Positions 23,253-33,436 of a DNA stretch of 64,000 bases are shown here, piece after piece. Position numbers and translations under genes: made by a program. The notes beneath the pieces are model-generated. The model did not search any database. It was not told where the DNA came from and saw only the letters and a list, made by a program, of their open reading frames with translations. Position 1 is the first letter of the stretch. Each line of letters opens with the position of its first letter. Source of the stretch: Patellaria atrata CBS 101060 (lineage: Eukaryota > Ascomycota > Dothideomycetes > Patellariales > Patellariaceae); contig MU006094.1 of NCBI GenBank assembly GCA_010093705.1, forward strand, positions 657,550-721,549, in the 5' to 3' direction.

Positions 23253-24374
23253 CTATCTCCCGCTAAATCTTCCCCCGGACGGGAAGTTCTTTGCTGACAG
23301 CAAAACGCCCTTGACACTTCTGATTTCGCTTTTCAGCTTCTCCATCTCATCGCTCTTCCCTGATGTCGTTGAGTTTCCATATATGCTTGGATAATAAATG
23401 TTCGAGTAACTCATCTCCGTCAAGTATGATCTCAGATCATTTACTTGCGTCACAACCGACTCATGGGATGTCTTGTTCCCTTTGGTGCCGTCTAATAACT
23501 CTGACAGGTGTGAATTTATTATTTTCATACGGTTAGTATGACCATTGAGCATCTTGGAAGCAGACTCTTCGGCAGATGATGGTTCTGTAGAGGCAGAATT
23601 CCGTCGAGACAGAGAAGGAGAAGTCTGCGTGCCAAAATCGCGGTGAAAGAGCTCTGTAGGATCAGAGGTTACGCTTTCCACTTCATCATCGACCTCAGTG
23701 GGTTCGAGTAGCTGAGACCCGGAAGTATGTATAGGAGGCACAACCGAAGCTGTCTTTTCTAACTTTCGATTGAGTTCAGATAGCTGTGAGAGAATATGAG
23801 CAGCAAAGTCTTGCCGTGCATCGGTTAAGGATTCGGACATTGGCTTTGCGACGAACTTTGATAAACCATATATACCTAACGTAAGAGCACTGGTAGCGTA
23901 GACTATATTTGCGAGACGGTTGAGGGTAATCAGAGGAGGTGGTTTGGTCGACTGTGTGAGAAACTCGGGGTAGGTGACGATCGGAGGGATGTCGCGTGGA
24001 GTGGGTATCGACAGCTTCTTAGATTTAACATCTTCGCTAGGAAGGGAAGGAACAGTTTGGGCTGAATCTGGTGTGCTATCTGCTTGAGACGAAGGAATTG
24101 GAAGTTTCTCTATCTCGGTATCGCTGAGTCCTTTCGTCTTGAGAAATTCAACCTTTTTGGCTCGCGGCTCATTCCGTATGCTTGGATCCTCGAGGAATTT
24201 CAAGGCCGTCTCCACTAAGGAAGAAGATTCGAGAGAACTCGAATTTGTCTTCGTAGATACCTCACCATCTGAAACGCTATCCGTTGTTGGGTTTTGTTTG
24301 TTTTCGGGTGAAGCTGTTGCAATGGGCGTTGACCGTTGCCATGAAGGTATGGCATTCTTCTTTAGATCTGACAT
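23253..24374 (-). CDS. Pex14-family peroxin (Pex14 or Pex14/17-type)
   Basis: A single exon encodes 373 residues from the ATG at 24374 (MSDLKKNAIPSWQRS), preferred over an in-frame ATG at 24419 because fungal Pex14 proteins start this way. Residues about 52-91 match the Pex14 N-terminal domain (LVETALKFLEDPSIR, then KKVEFLKTKGLSDTEIEKL), which binds the Pex5 receptor and Pex19 at the peroxisome membrane. A Pro/Ser-rich linker follows, then a hydrophobic segment at about 153-177 (NIVYATSALTLGIYGLSKFV) and a short coiled coil at 186-209. The C-terminal half is acidic and Ser-rich and ends GGRFSGR. Filamentous ascomycetes have both Pex14 and a Pex14/17 hybrid (Pex33); I cannot decide between them by eye. 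Confidence 0.8.
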   Translation of the reverse strand: MSDLKKNAIPSWQRSTPIATASPENKQNPTTDSVSDGEVSTKTNSSSLESSSLVETALKFLEDPSIRNEPRAKKVEFLKTKGLSDTEIEKLPIPSSQADSTPDSAQTVPSLPSEDVKSKKLSIPTPRDIPPIVTYPEFLTQSTKPPPLITLNRLANIVYATSALTLGIYGLSKFVAKPMSESLTDARQDFAAHILSQLSELNRKLEKTASVVPPIHTSGSQLLEPTEVDDEVESVTSDPTELFHRDFGTQTSPSLSRRNSASTEPSSAEESASKMLNGHTNRMKIINSHLSELLDGTKGNKTSHESVVTQVNDLRSYLTEMSYSNIYYPSIYGNSTTSGKSDEMEKLKSEIRSVKGVLLSAKNFPSGGRFSGR

Positions 24375-24503
24375 CTTTTTTGGTTGGAAGTGAGGGTCGG
24401 TGAGAGCAAGAAGACCCAAGAAATGCCGTCACTTGAAGATTGACTCAAGGTGGACGTTGCTACAGAAGGGATTGTTAATGACATCCCGACAGAACCTCGG
24501 CTT

Positions 24504-24691
24504 GGGGAAGTATACAGACACTTTAAAACGTACTTTTAGACCCAAGCTGACTGTATGACTACTGTATACCCAGAGGAGTTATCTAGCAGGAATTCTCGTA
24601 CGGATAATTCATTACTCTATACTAAGATACTATATTTATTTACTCAATACGATATAAAAAGTACGTTTTGAAGTGTCCGTATACTTTCCGC
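24504..24691. mobile_element. MITE-like element with about 34-bp terminal inverted repeats
   Basis: The left arm at 24504-24537 (containing TATACAGACACTTTAAAACG) and the right arm at 24657-24691, read on the minus strand (TATACGGACACTTCAAAACG), match at roughly 31 of 34 positions and both continue into TACTTTT. The interior of about 120 bp is AT-rich and non-coding. TA dinucleotides lie at the likely ends, which fits a non-autonomous Tc1/mariner-like element, though exact ends and target duplication cannot be fixed from one copy. It lies between two divergent housekeeping genes and could sit in their promoters. Confidence 0.65.
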
Positions 24692-24799
24692 TCGGCTTCC
24701 GTCTCTAGGATGCTTAGTCAGCCATGTGGCCGTGAGACTCTCCTCCGAATAACTTCATCCAAAACTTTACCATTCTGAATATATTGTCCGTTGTTTATT

Positions 24800-24952
24800 A
24801 TGACTTCGAAAATTGAAAGACCGGTTAAGCGCCTACGTCGGTTGAGTACCGAGAACGATGATTCTGAGGAGATTGATGATTGGTTGTTGCCTCAGAAGAA
24901 AGGTAGCGCGGGAGGGCATAAGACAGGACAGTCACTCAGGTACGGATTTTGA
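24800..24952 (+). CDS. Short 50-codon open frame upstream of IES2 (possible uORF)
   Basis: ATG at 24800 opens 50 codons reading ERPVKRLRRLSTEN, then an acidic DDSEEIDDWLLPQKK and a stop at 24950-24952. The basic then acidic composition is more protein-like than surrounding frames. It could be a uORF in an IES2 leader, a first exon of an unrecognised gene (a GTACGG donor-like site follows at 24940), or chance. I do not recognise it. Confidence 0.2.
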   Translation: MTSKIERPVKRLRRLSTENDDSEEIDDWLLPQKKGSAGGHKTGQSLRYGF

Positions 24953-25189
24953 TAGTTCTAGATATGGCGCCGTGCGACAGCAAGGGGCCGCCCCATCGAA
25001 AGCACCGAATTTCTCAACTTCATCACATGAACCCCTCAACCATAACCCTCACCACTATCCCCACCTAAAACCAACAGCTTGCTACTTTTCTTTTCTTTGG
25101 ACTCCAAGCCAAGAGCTTCCAAGTTTCCTTCCAGTACCCCCAGTTATCAACTTGAATAAGGAGACAGTCTATATCTGAGCTTCGCGACA

Positions 25190-26556
25190 ATGGTTAGCCT
25201 ACGTACCAGAGTAGGGAATAACATTACTCTCAGTTCAAATCCGCCTGCTACGAACTCCAATACGTCTTCGCGCCCACGACGCGGTAATGCCGCTCAATCT
25301 ACAGCTCAAACCACCTCTATCGCTCGATCGCAAACTCAATCGCCCGATGAGCGTAAACCGTCCATCCACCTCACTGTCAAAGCTCCACCGAATAAACTCC
25401 GCGAAGCGACAAGCGGTGGAGCAGGCAAGAGGAATATCACCGTCAACTCTAGGGATTCATTTGTTGGCGGGGAGATTCTAAGTGGTCCCCGGGGCTCGCG
25501 AAGCAAGAGACCTATAGTGGAAGAATCTAGCGAGGAGGAAGAAGGGGAGGAGGAAGAGGAGGAGGAAGAGGATGAAGAGGATGAAGATGCGGAAGGCGAA
25601 GATGACGCAGAGGGCGAGGATGAAGACATGGACGACGCTGAAGCCGATGAGGACGAGGATGCTGAAGGAGAGGAAGACGTTGAAATGATAGACGTTGCTC
25701 AAGCTCCTCTCGTCACCAACCCTCCTGGATCGCGACTAGGCAAACCAGGTATAACCGTCACTCCTGCTGGACAAAAAGATTTACCTAGCGTGGAGGCAAA
25801 AGAACTGGCAATGGAGAACGACGACGACGGCTCGGAAGAACTATCTGAACTTGATTCTCCTGATGAAGAGGAAGAAGAGGAAGAGGGTGGTGACGAAGAT
25901 GCGGAGGGTGATGAAGACATGGATGAGGACGCTGAAGGTGAAGAGGTAGATAGCGACGATGAAACACCAAATTCAATGAGCCGCAGCCATACCCCTGACC
26001 TTAGCAAGTTAACAAGACGTCAAAGGGCAGCATTTGAGGAATACGATGGTGGATTGATGGCATTATCCAACGGTCAGTTTTTCCCACTTCAGATATTCAA
26101 ACCTGCTATAATGTACGCTCTATTGATACTTATTACTCGATCACAGAGGCCCAGAAGAAGAAACATCTCACGGCAGAAGAGCATGCCATGCGTAGAGCAG
26201 AAATGGCACGTCGTCGGAAGAACCTAAGTGAGAAACGTAACGAAGAGGAAAAGGTACATACATCCTTCCCTTCTCCGCCACAAGCTAACAAGTTTTAGAT
26301 GGACACTATCAACAGATTGCTCAAGAAGCAAGTTCCGAAGCGCCGTGGTCGTGCTAATGCTGAAGGTTTGCAAGACGTTTCTGAGGATCAAGAACCCGAG
26401 GTCGAAAAGGCACCAGCTGTATTCGTTCGCTGGGTCAACAATCGTGATGGGAGTACTGTTTCCGTACCTGAAGAATGGCTTGCTACTCCCGCTGGTGCCG
26501 TTTTCCAGAAACAAACAAGTCTTGGGACCGGACGCATGGTGGAGGAAGTCAATTGA
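25190..26556 (+). CDS. IES2: INO80 complex subunit Ies2 (PAPA-1 domain)
   Basis: Exons 25190-26072, 26147-26253 and 26299-26556 encode 415 residues. Introns are 74 nt (donor GTCAGT) and 45 nt (donor GTACAT, acceptor TTTTAG). The C-terminal PAPA-1-like region is the diagnostic part: KKKHLTAEEHAMRRAEMARR, RRKNLSEKRNEEEK joined across the second intron to MDTINRLLKKQVPKRRGR. It is followed by a segment with VRWVNNRDGSTVSVPEEW, as in fungal Ies2. Ies2 activates the INO80 nucleosome remodeller. The N-terminal 280 residues are disordered, with three highly acidic blocks (Glu/Asp runs, about 100-165 and 205-255) made of repeated DEDAEGE-like units; the DNA there is a GA-rich low-complexity tract. 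Confidence 0.92.
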
Positions 26557-27324
26557 CCACGTCAAACGAGCACTAAGCTACACAGGTATATATCCGATTG
26601 TATGCTTTATTACTAGGACGTGGAAATCACCTAATGACCAGTTAGCTGTGTTTAAGTGTACAAGTATTCGATCAAAGGGCATTTGAAAACATCCCACGCG
26701 GATCTAATAGACCATGCTTTTCTGATCGCATATTATAGAGCCTATTGATCTACACGATGATGTGACGAGTAATATGTCCCATTGAACTTGAGAAGCTAAC
26801 CCAAACTTATTACGGTATCGGGTTGTTTCGATTACTGGATGGCTAACTCGCCTGCTCTAGTGTCTGCCACACCTGGGTTTCTTGTATCATCTCTTCTAGC
26901 GATCCTTTACTAAGCTATTATATCAAATCCCAAACGCTTAGTTACAATAATTATATCAGCATCACTTGATTCGATAGGGTAAGTGTCAGAACCATCTTAA
27001 AATGGGTTTAGTTTAGGGGATTAGCAACTAACTACAGATTTTCTTTCCCCTTGTGATTCCTCGCCAAGTACTTCTTAACTCCAAGACCACTTTCTATTTT
27101 CATACTCTTACGAGATCTGGTATTCCTAGTCTGACTGCTACAAGTTGCATCACTCACAATTGCATGAGTCGAGATATACCAAGTTTTCAAGACCAAGAAT
27201 AAGAATTAAGTCTATCCAACAACTAAAATCCAAATCCAAATAAGAGTAAAGGAGTGCCACCAATCCAAAGATTGTCCCAAGCTAACTCGCAGATCCAAAC
27301 GCCGCACCACCCTCTTCACCAACT
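26557..27324. other. Intergenic between convergent genes
   Basis: No gene supported; moderately AT-rich 3' flanks. Confidence 0.6.
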
Positions 27325-27688
27325 CTACTTGCAGTAGTCACTGGTCCAGTCACCGGCATCAATGCATCCATTGGGGCAGTTCCTGACAAACTCAATAAGT
27401 CCATTCCTGCCTCCGCGGCAAGTGAAAAGGAGGCCCTGGCCACCACCGGGCTGTGCTTGGTCGTACTGCATCCAGGACTTATTATAATCGAAGGCAGCTT
27501 GGTCGAGCTGGGCTTGGTAATTTCCTGAAAGAGGAGTCACTCAGGTGAAGAGAGGGGGGATTGGCAGAGGAGTGATACGCACCTTTGTTCATGAGAGTTT
27601 GAGAACAGTAGTTGAGGCCAGTTCTGCAGTTGTCGGCGAGGGCGACGGCTGAGGTGGAGAGGACGATAGCGACGGTTGAGAACTTCAT
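27325..27688 (-). CDS. Small cysteine-rich secreted protein
   Basis: Exons 27688-27583 and 27524-27325 encode 101 residues; the 58-nt intron has GTGCGT and TTTCAG. A signal peptide is clear (MKFSTVAIVLSTSAVALA, cleavage after residue 18). The mature 83 residues contain six cysteines (NC, YC, TC, NC, GC, YC), an even number that fits three disulphides, plus a Gly-rich turn (QPGGGQG) and the ending DWTSDYCK. No enzyme motif is visible. Small size, secretion and cysteine content fit effector-like or antimicrobial fungal proteins, but that role is inference. It stands alone with long flanks on both sides. Confidence 0.85.
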
Positions 27689-29046
27689 TTTGAGGATTGG
27701 AGTTGTTGGTTTTGAGTGTTGATTGAGGTTTTGCTTTGAAGAGGTAGATGTTTGAATGTGGATGATCTTGTATACGACTTGTGAATGTGGATGCTGAGCT
27801 TGTTGTCGTGAAGGTTTGATGGGAGAGAAAAGTCTACTTTTATGTCCATTTCATTTTTCTGATGGCTTTCACTTACCGCTCCCCACTCATCTGTTCCAGC
27901 TCTGCTGAACGTTAGTTGAAGCTGAAGCTCATCCCAAATTGAAGCTTAATTTGCTTTTGACGGTCAGTACAGTCAAAACGACAATAAAGGCTGGCTGAGA
28001 CATCCAGAAAACACGAGTTTAGAATCCGTGAGAGCCTCGCCTGGTCCCTCAGGTATACTCTTTAGGCGTTGGAGGATAATTCCCTGCTATGAATTTCGTA
28101 TTTTCCTCCCTGTGACGCACATTATTCCCTTGTCACCATATAGTAAATGTTAGAATCCCATCTTTCCACAGCTAACCTTTTCTGAGGACTGCGCGTGCAC
28201 TTCATGTACAGCACAACGGTGAACACATAGCTGGGACAGGAGTAGCAAAACTATCCACAAACCACTCCAGGGACGCCGTTTTTCTGTGCAAGGATCGACC
28301 AGCGCCTTTTCAGGTTACTTTCCTTATGCGGATCGAATCTCGTTACTGTTTTTCCGTATTCATTATATTCTGCTCTCTATTTCGCTAAAAGAGGGGACGG
28401 CTGAAATGCCAGTGCTGACCGCATTCTTCTAGAACTATAACGTGCATGAGATACCCCTGATATAAGAAAGCTAGAAATGAATGTCGATTATGCAGGAACA
28501 GGGGCGGGACTACACGTAAGCTTTTTTTTCCCAGATGCTTGATCAAAATAGTACTGTGCAATAATGTTTTACTCGCTCCGCAATTATAACTGATTGGAAT
28601 GTTCTTTAGAGACTGATACACTAGGAATTACAAGATGAACGGCGTGATTGACCCGTAAGTAAAGCCCTCGATAAGATATAAATTAGGCGAGAACGGAAAT
28701 TTCAGCATCAAGTGATAGAACCACAATAGCACCCACTTGATGTTGCTTTATTTTCCCAAAAAGCCATTATGCATCCGGTGGTAAGTTACGGTGTTGAGAA
28801 TTTCGAGATGCGCATGTACTGTCGAGTATTATTGCAAACCTCCCAAGCAGAAGTAGCGGTGGGTTGTAAAGTCTGACCGGAAAAAGGTTACCCCGGTGAG
28901 GCTCAACCTATCAAGCAGATCACCGCGATCACTTCCGAGGCTTTGAAGTTTAATTCGCCACATTTAACATTTTTCACTTTTCCTCGCATTTGTTGCTTGT
29001 CTCTACATTGAAAGAAACGACATATTGAAATCAATTCACAAGAATT
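27689..29046. other. Intergenic between divergent genes
   Basis: About 1.35 kb with no supported gene. It carries the upstream regions of the secreted protein gene (left) and SDHAF4 (right). Confidence 0.55.
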
Positions 29047-29517
29047 ATGTTTTCAATTAGATTCTTCCTGCCTGCCCGCATTCCCTCCAGGATATCTCTT
29101 CGCTCCATAGCAATATCCCGTCCCCTCCTCTCATCATGGTCTTCTGGGCCATCTCCACCACGTCTTCCGAAAGAAGAGCAAGAGATATTCGACAAACTCC
29201 AAGCGCAAAGCACCGGCACTTTCAGCACACCAGCTAAACCATCGAGAGATATTACAGACACAGGTTCACAAACCTCAGACCTGAGAAGTAGGATTAATCA
29301 GTCTCCGGATTCACAAGGTGATCAGCCCCTGGACACTCGCGTTTCGGCGACAGGAGAGAGAGATGAGCTCCATCCTGACATTAGAAGGGGCGCGAAGCCG
29401 GAATTTGAAGGTAATAGGAATCCGAAAACGGGCGAGGTTGGAGGCCCGAAGAACGAACCGCTGAGATGGGGTGCTAGCGGCGATTATAGCTTTAACGGGC
29501 GGGTGACAGATTTTTAA
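29047..29517 (+). CDS. SDHAF4: Succinate dehydrogenase assembly factor 4 (SDHAF4/Sdh8)
   Basis: A single exon encodes 156 residues. The N-terminus (MFSIRFFLPARIPSRISLRS) is an Arg-rich mitochondrial presequence. The conserved C-terminal block of the family (DUF1674) is complete: LHPDIRRGAKPEFEG, NPKTGEVGGPKNEPLRWG and the terminal YSFNGRVTDF. SDHAF4 binds flavinylated Sdh1 in the matrix and guards it against autoxidation until it joins Sdh2. The middle 60 residues are Ser/Gln-rich and variable, as in other fungi. The gene is intact and intronless. Confidence 0.95.
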   Translation: MFSIRFFLPARIPSRISLRSIAISRPLLSSWSSGPSPPRLPKEEQEIFDKLQAQSTGTFSTPAKPSRDITDTGSQTSDLRSRINQSPDSQGDQPLDTRVSATGERDELHPDIRRGAKPEFEGNRNPKTGEVGGPKNEPLRWGASGDYSFNGRVTDF

Positions 29518-30004
29518 GGGACTTATAAACGCAAAGGAAGAGTGTTTCCCCTCCGTTGTACGGTTGGCATTTACCCCACGGTACGTTTGCTGAGTGACTA
29601 CTGGCCCACTTTCCACCTGCAGTATCACCCGACGTCGCATTGCCCGTCCGCTCAAATCTTATGTACAGCCGGAGGTCTTACGTATGCTTTGCCTTTCGGA
29701 TACAGAGGAGTCAGAGATCGCTCGAGAGCGAGCGTACAGAGGGCGACTGCTACCACTAGGTGAGGAAGAGAAGAGAGCAGTATGCTGCGTATGTGAGATG
29801 ATTGGGTGCGGACAGTGTATCGCGGTGTCTATATTGAGAACGCATCGAGGAGAATAACTTCGCGAGTGCAGTAACAGCGCTCTCCCAATCTGTACAGTAC
29901 TCTTAGATACTGCGCCTGCTCCCAGGACGGACGATAAGTGCAAAAACCATATGGCTGACCGAACAATTGAAGATCTGTCTTCTCACCGATATACACTGTA
30001 TATT
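29518..30004. other. Intergenic between convergent genes
   Basis: 3' flanks of SDHAF4 and the helical protein gene; no gene supported. Confidence 0.6.
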
Positions 30005-30991
30005 TCATCGTGAACTGTTGCTCTCCAGCCGTTCGATATCTCCTTTCACGGTTGCCATCTCCCGCTGAAGCCTCTCATATTTGGCTACAACATCTTTAAT
30101 CCCCTTAACCTTGCCGTACTGTCTCAATGCATCTTCCGCCAGCTGTTCTCGTTCCTGTAAATCAGCAACAAGTTTACGAATATGCAAATGGTAAGCTTTC
30201 ATCGCAGCATCCAGCTCCGGGTCCGCAGGCTGAGAGCGAGCGAGTATGCTGTATACGTTAAGCTTAAGCAAGGGATGTATTACCCAAGGAATCACTAACC
30301 TCAGTTTACAAACCATACCCTCAGCTACCGAACTCAAATGTTCAGCTTTAGCTTTCGTCCCTCTCGCAACACTGCCGTGCGTCTCTTGCTCTATGATTCT
30401 GATACCCGCTTCCAACAACTCCCTATGCGCGCTCAGAACTTCAGTCGCCAGATCCGTAAGTCCGATACGCGATGTCCCGATCTCCGAAGTGAGACTCTCA
30501 GCCTGTTTCCGTAAATCCACAACCGTCTCTGGGAGAGCAGAGAGAAGTGACTTCAGCTTCTCAGTCGATACTTCCTCTGGGTGTGCAATTCTCGTGAGTA
30601 ATAGCGCCGTTGCCGCTAAGTAATTAGACACGGCTTTCCCCACGCTGTCGATGTGCTTAATGAAATATTCGATATCTCCTTCGAGCAAGTCGATATCCTC
30701 GGGTGAAATATGTTCTTGAAGAAGAGAACATACTATGTCGATTACTTCGCGGAGCTCAGCGGGTAGTTCAGACGTTCTCGCCGTAGTTTGAAGTACGTCT
30801 TGAAGTATTATATTAGTTGTGATTCTAGACTGGTTTGCGTGAAGATATTTCTTGTTCTCCTCCTGGGCTTTTTGCAGTTTGGAATTTTTGGTAGAGCCGT
30901 CGGTGTTAAGCTTGTCACGTATCAAGTCCTGATAGAGGACCTTGAAATTTGGATTCTCGATAAAGAGGTCGGGATCTACAGGTGGTAACAT
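30005..30991 (-). CDS. Conserved-looking helical protein of unknown function
   Basis: The frame is open across 328 codons, but a likely 51-nt intron (30299-30249; donor GTTAGT, branch CTTAAC, acceptor ACAG) lies inside in frame; removing it gives exons 30991-30300 and 30248-30005 and 311 residues with KLSILARSQPADPELD at the join. The protein starts MLPPVDPDLFIENPNFKVLY and is almost entirely alpha-helical, with a heptad-rich C-terminus (LQEREQLAEDALRQYG, then KYERLQREMATVKGDIERL). The run ETHGSVARGTKAKAEHLS looks conserved. No membrane segment, signal peptide or catalytic motif is present. It may be a subunit of a larger assembly, but I do not recognise the family. The alternative is that the intron is retained and the 328-residue form is made. 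Confidence 0.75.
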   Translation of the reverse strand: MLPPVDPDLFIENPNFKVLYQDLIRDKLNTDGSTKNSKLQKAQEENKKYLHANQSRITTNIILQDVLQTTARTSELPAELREVIDIVCSLLQEHISPEDIDLLEGDIEYFIKHIDSVGKAVSNYLAATALLLTRIAHPEEVSTEKLKSLLSALPETVVDLRKQAESLTSEIGTSRIGLTDLATEVLSAHRELLEAGIRIIEQETHGSVARGTKAKAEHLSSVAEGMVCKLRLVIPWVIHPLLKLNVYSILARSQPADPELDAAMKAYHLHIRKLVADLQEREQLAEDALRQYGKVKGIKDVVAKYERLQREMATVKGDIERLESNSSR

Positions 30992-31445
30992 TTTTCTTGA
31001 CTAATTCGTGACCTTAATGGTTGCTGATATGGAAGGGCGCGAGACGGGTAGTTGAATTAAAGAGTGAAACTTAATTTGACCCAGAAAATCGCTCTCAGGT
31101 CCAATATATTAATTCATAGTAAGGTAGAGCCTAGTTCTACGAGGCTCGTGATGAACTGGTGATATAGTCACGTACTTTGTTTATCAAAAAGTTTGCTAAG
31201 ATTAGACACGTTCTTCCAATAGGAACTCGGCTATGGTAGAACTGTATCTTAGTCATCGTATAATAGACACTTTTGGCTTAAATTAGGGTAAGATTTTCGA
31301 GAAGCGAGGATACGTCAATGCCTCCTTTATACTGCTTTTGAAATGGTGCTGTGGGAGCCATTTTGAGTATTTACCCACCATATAATCACCGCGTCGCGAT
31401 TGAGAATCTCTATTGAAACTGATACCCCGGGTCTTATACAGCGCA
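30992..31445. other. Intergenic between divergent loci
   Basis: Upstream flank of the helical protein gene; nothing else seen. Confidence 0.6.
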
Positions 31446-32002
31446 ATGTCAGAACCGGACGGATCAGACGTACGGACCAAGGACCCTAACCCCCCTGCAC
31501 CTCGTACCTATCTGAACATGGCAATCGTTCAAGCGCACCTCCAGCATGTCGAAAGAACGGTCGAATCCCATGAGTACTTATACAGAAGTGTTATGGTGGC
31601 GATCCTAAATCACTTTTTTCTGCAGGAGAAAGGTTTTGATGTTTTCCAGGAGCCGCCCGGGGAAATAGACCAAACCGAATCAAGGGCGCAATTGGTCGTG
31701 CTCAAATTCATATCTCCCCCCGGAGGATGCATGCATGGGTATGATTTCTGTCTAGTAGAGAGCAAAATGCTGGTGAGAGCTGGGATAAAATGCAACATCA
31801 ACTGAGTAGGAATTGCGGAGACACACAGAACCAGTCTGGACAAGTCTACGGCATCGTCCACATTAGACTATATATTTAGTTCTTCACTGCCAACAGTGGG
31901 GTACTTACGGCGTTAAGTGGTGGTCTACATGTACGCAATGTTGTCAACACTGTCACAACCATGATGGAAAACATGAAGAATCGCCCACTCCCGGTTGTAT
32001 GA
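31446..32002 (+). pseudogene. Decayed fungal hypothetical gene (one frameshift, one stop)
   Basis: The ATG at 31446 opens MSEPDGSDVRTKDPNPPAP and a frame ending at 31805. Near 31768 the reading passes to another frame that gives ESWDKMQHQLSRNCGDTQN and then SGQVYGIVHI, a segment typical of a fungal hypothetical family in which a Trp-containing helix is followed by a GQVYGIVHIGL-like strand. That frame meets TAG at 31877-31879, then continues in frame as a protein-like stretch ending NMKNRPLPVV at TGA 32000-32002. Function of the family is unknown. I see no intron that bridges the frames. Confidence 0.5.
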
Positions 32003-32322
32003 TTGAAGGGTCTGCACACTAGGAAGAACTGTAGGTGTGAGAGGCGTCTTGTAATACTGCTGTGCAATACAGTGCTTTGTTTAAAGAGTAAAGAAGTTAA
32101 CTAGATTTATCTTAAGTTTTTGAAATTAAACAAAGGGAATACCATATTTTACCTGTAGTTTTCTCGGGGTAAATAGACTATTCCACTCTTGTGCTCACCA
32201 AACTAGACTAGGGATTCGATAGACGACCCGGACGGAGGAAAGGAGTATATTTCCACCAACATAACCTTTAGAGGACCATCTTTCTACGAGAATGGGGACC
32301 CCAAGCCAAGCAAGCAGCCAAC
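32003..32322. other. Short intergenic stretch between convergent relics
   Basis: No gene supported. Confidence 0.5.
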
Positions 32323-33205
32323 TTAAGCAGCTGCTACTGTCCCTACGGGTACGTAATTCAGTATTATGTCCTGGATCGCAATAGATAGCGATTGAAGAGA
32401 TGTAAAGATCGAAGGTCTGGCGGAGGCGGTGGCCCAGATGAGATAATTAAATGTCAGGTCTGACTGGGGTTCAATGCCATAATAGCCATTGGAAAGGGGC
32501 TCTGGAGCAGTATGCTTAAATGAATACGCGATGTGTAAATGCACGTATTCTGTCGTCAACCTGAACTCGCGGTTTCCAGTAAGGCATTTCCGAATCAAAT
32601 GTCGGCTCTAAAGGCAAGGGAACTGGTCTGCCGAGTCGTTCCATATCAGCTAGACTCACAACACGTTCTCGAAGAGAGTAAGTAGTATCTGACTGCAACC
32701 GTCGCGATTAGTATAGCGCAACACGTCATTTTGAGTGTCGAAGGTCCAGAGTGCGTGGTACGAATCCCCTCGGGAATCGCCAAACGGATTGACTGTGTCA
32801 TGTTTATCGTCATCAAGCCATTTGAACGGAAGCTTTCTGTGTAAGGTGTCGAAAGTTGCCTCTATAGATCATATTAGTGCCGTTATTGAAAGCCGTAGGC
32901 GGGACAGCGGTGCCACCCACCCTTTTGCACATTAAGATCTCAGAAAAGCATTGCAGGTGTTCCTCATCTCCATCATCGGTCATTCGAAGACCAAAGAGTA
33001 TGCGGGTTTTTCGATGATGAGAGCCGGCTTCTGGCAACTGGGACAGAGGCGGGGAGAGAAGATAGGCTAGAACGAGTAGATCTTCCATTGAGGTTACTGT
33101 ATAAAGAAGGGACTGAGCGAACTTATGTAGGAAATCTAGTAGCGAGTTCGGGGAGATGATAGGGATACCATACAGTATTCTGCGTAACGCGATATCACCA
33201 AACAA
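32323..33205 (-). pseudogene. Decayed hypothetical gene with two frame changes
   Basis: Reads as exon 33205-32921 (YGIPIISPNSLLDFLHKF, MTDDGDEEHLQCFSEILM), a possible 61-nt intron (donor GTGGGT, acceptor TAGAG), then 32859 onward with TFDTLHRKLPFKWLDDDKH and YHALWTFDTQNDVLRYTN. Near 32690 the frame shifts by one to SLRERVVSLADMERLGRPVP and PYWKPRVQVDDRIRAFTHR, and near 32550 it shifts back to KHTAPEPLSNGYYGIEPQSD, ending at 32323. Each piece is protein-like and in the right order, so this looks like one gene of about 290 codons broken by two frameshifts. Family and function not recognised. Confidence 0.45.
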
Positions 33206-33436
33206 GAATAATTTTGGTCAATTTCTCGGCCTACCAGCAATCATGGTATGCCCTACTCTACTAATACATCGCGGAACTGGGTATGATATAACTATTAAGC
33301 AAAGTGCAGTTGATCTCTAAACCTCAGGTCTTATCGACATATAGTACCCCTAATCCACCCGAAATATGCACCTCAAAACGCCGTGCGCACTGCACCGACC
33401 ATGTCATAAATTCACATGATGATCCTCGTCGTATGT

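Larger units (their letters stand above)
24375..25189. other. Divergent intergenic region with an inverted-repeat element
   Basis: Shared upstream region of the Pex14-family gene (minus) and IES2 (plus). It holds the MITE-like element at 24504-24691 and a 50-codon open frame at 24800-24952, both listed separately. The stretch 25020-25180 is C/A-rich and likely the IES2 leader. Confidence 0.6.

Noticed and set aside
24375-24419. Upstream ATG for the Pex14-family gene
   Set aside because: The extension is not like fungal Pex14 starts; MSDLKK-AIPSWQ at 24374 is.
25478-26007. Antisense hydrophobic or Ser-rich frames opposite IES2
   Set aside because: They arise from the Glu/Asp-rich GA tract read backwards.
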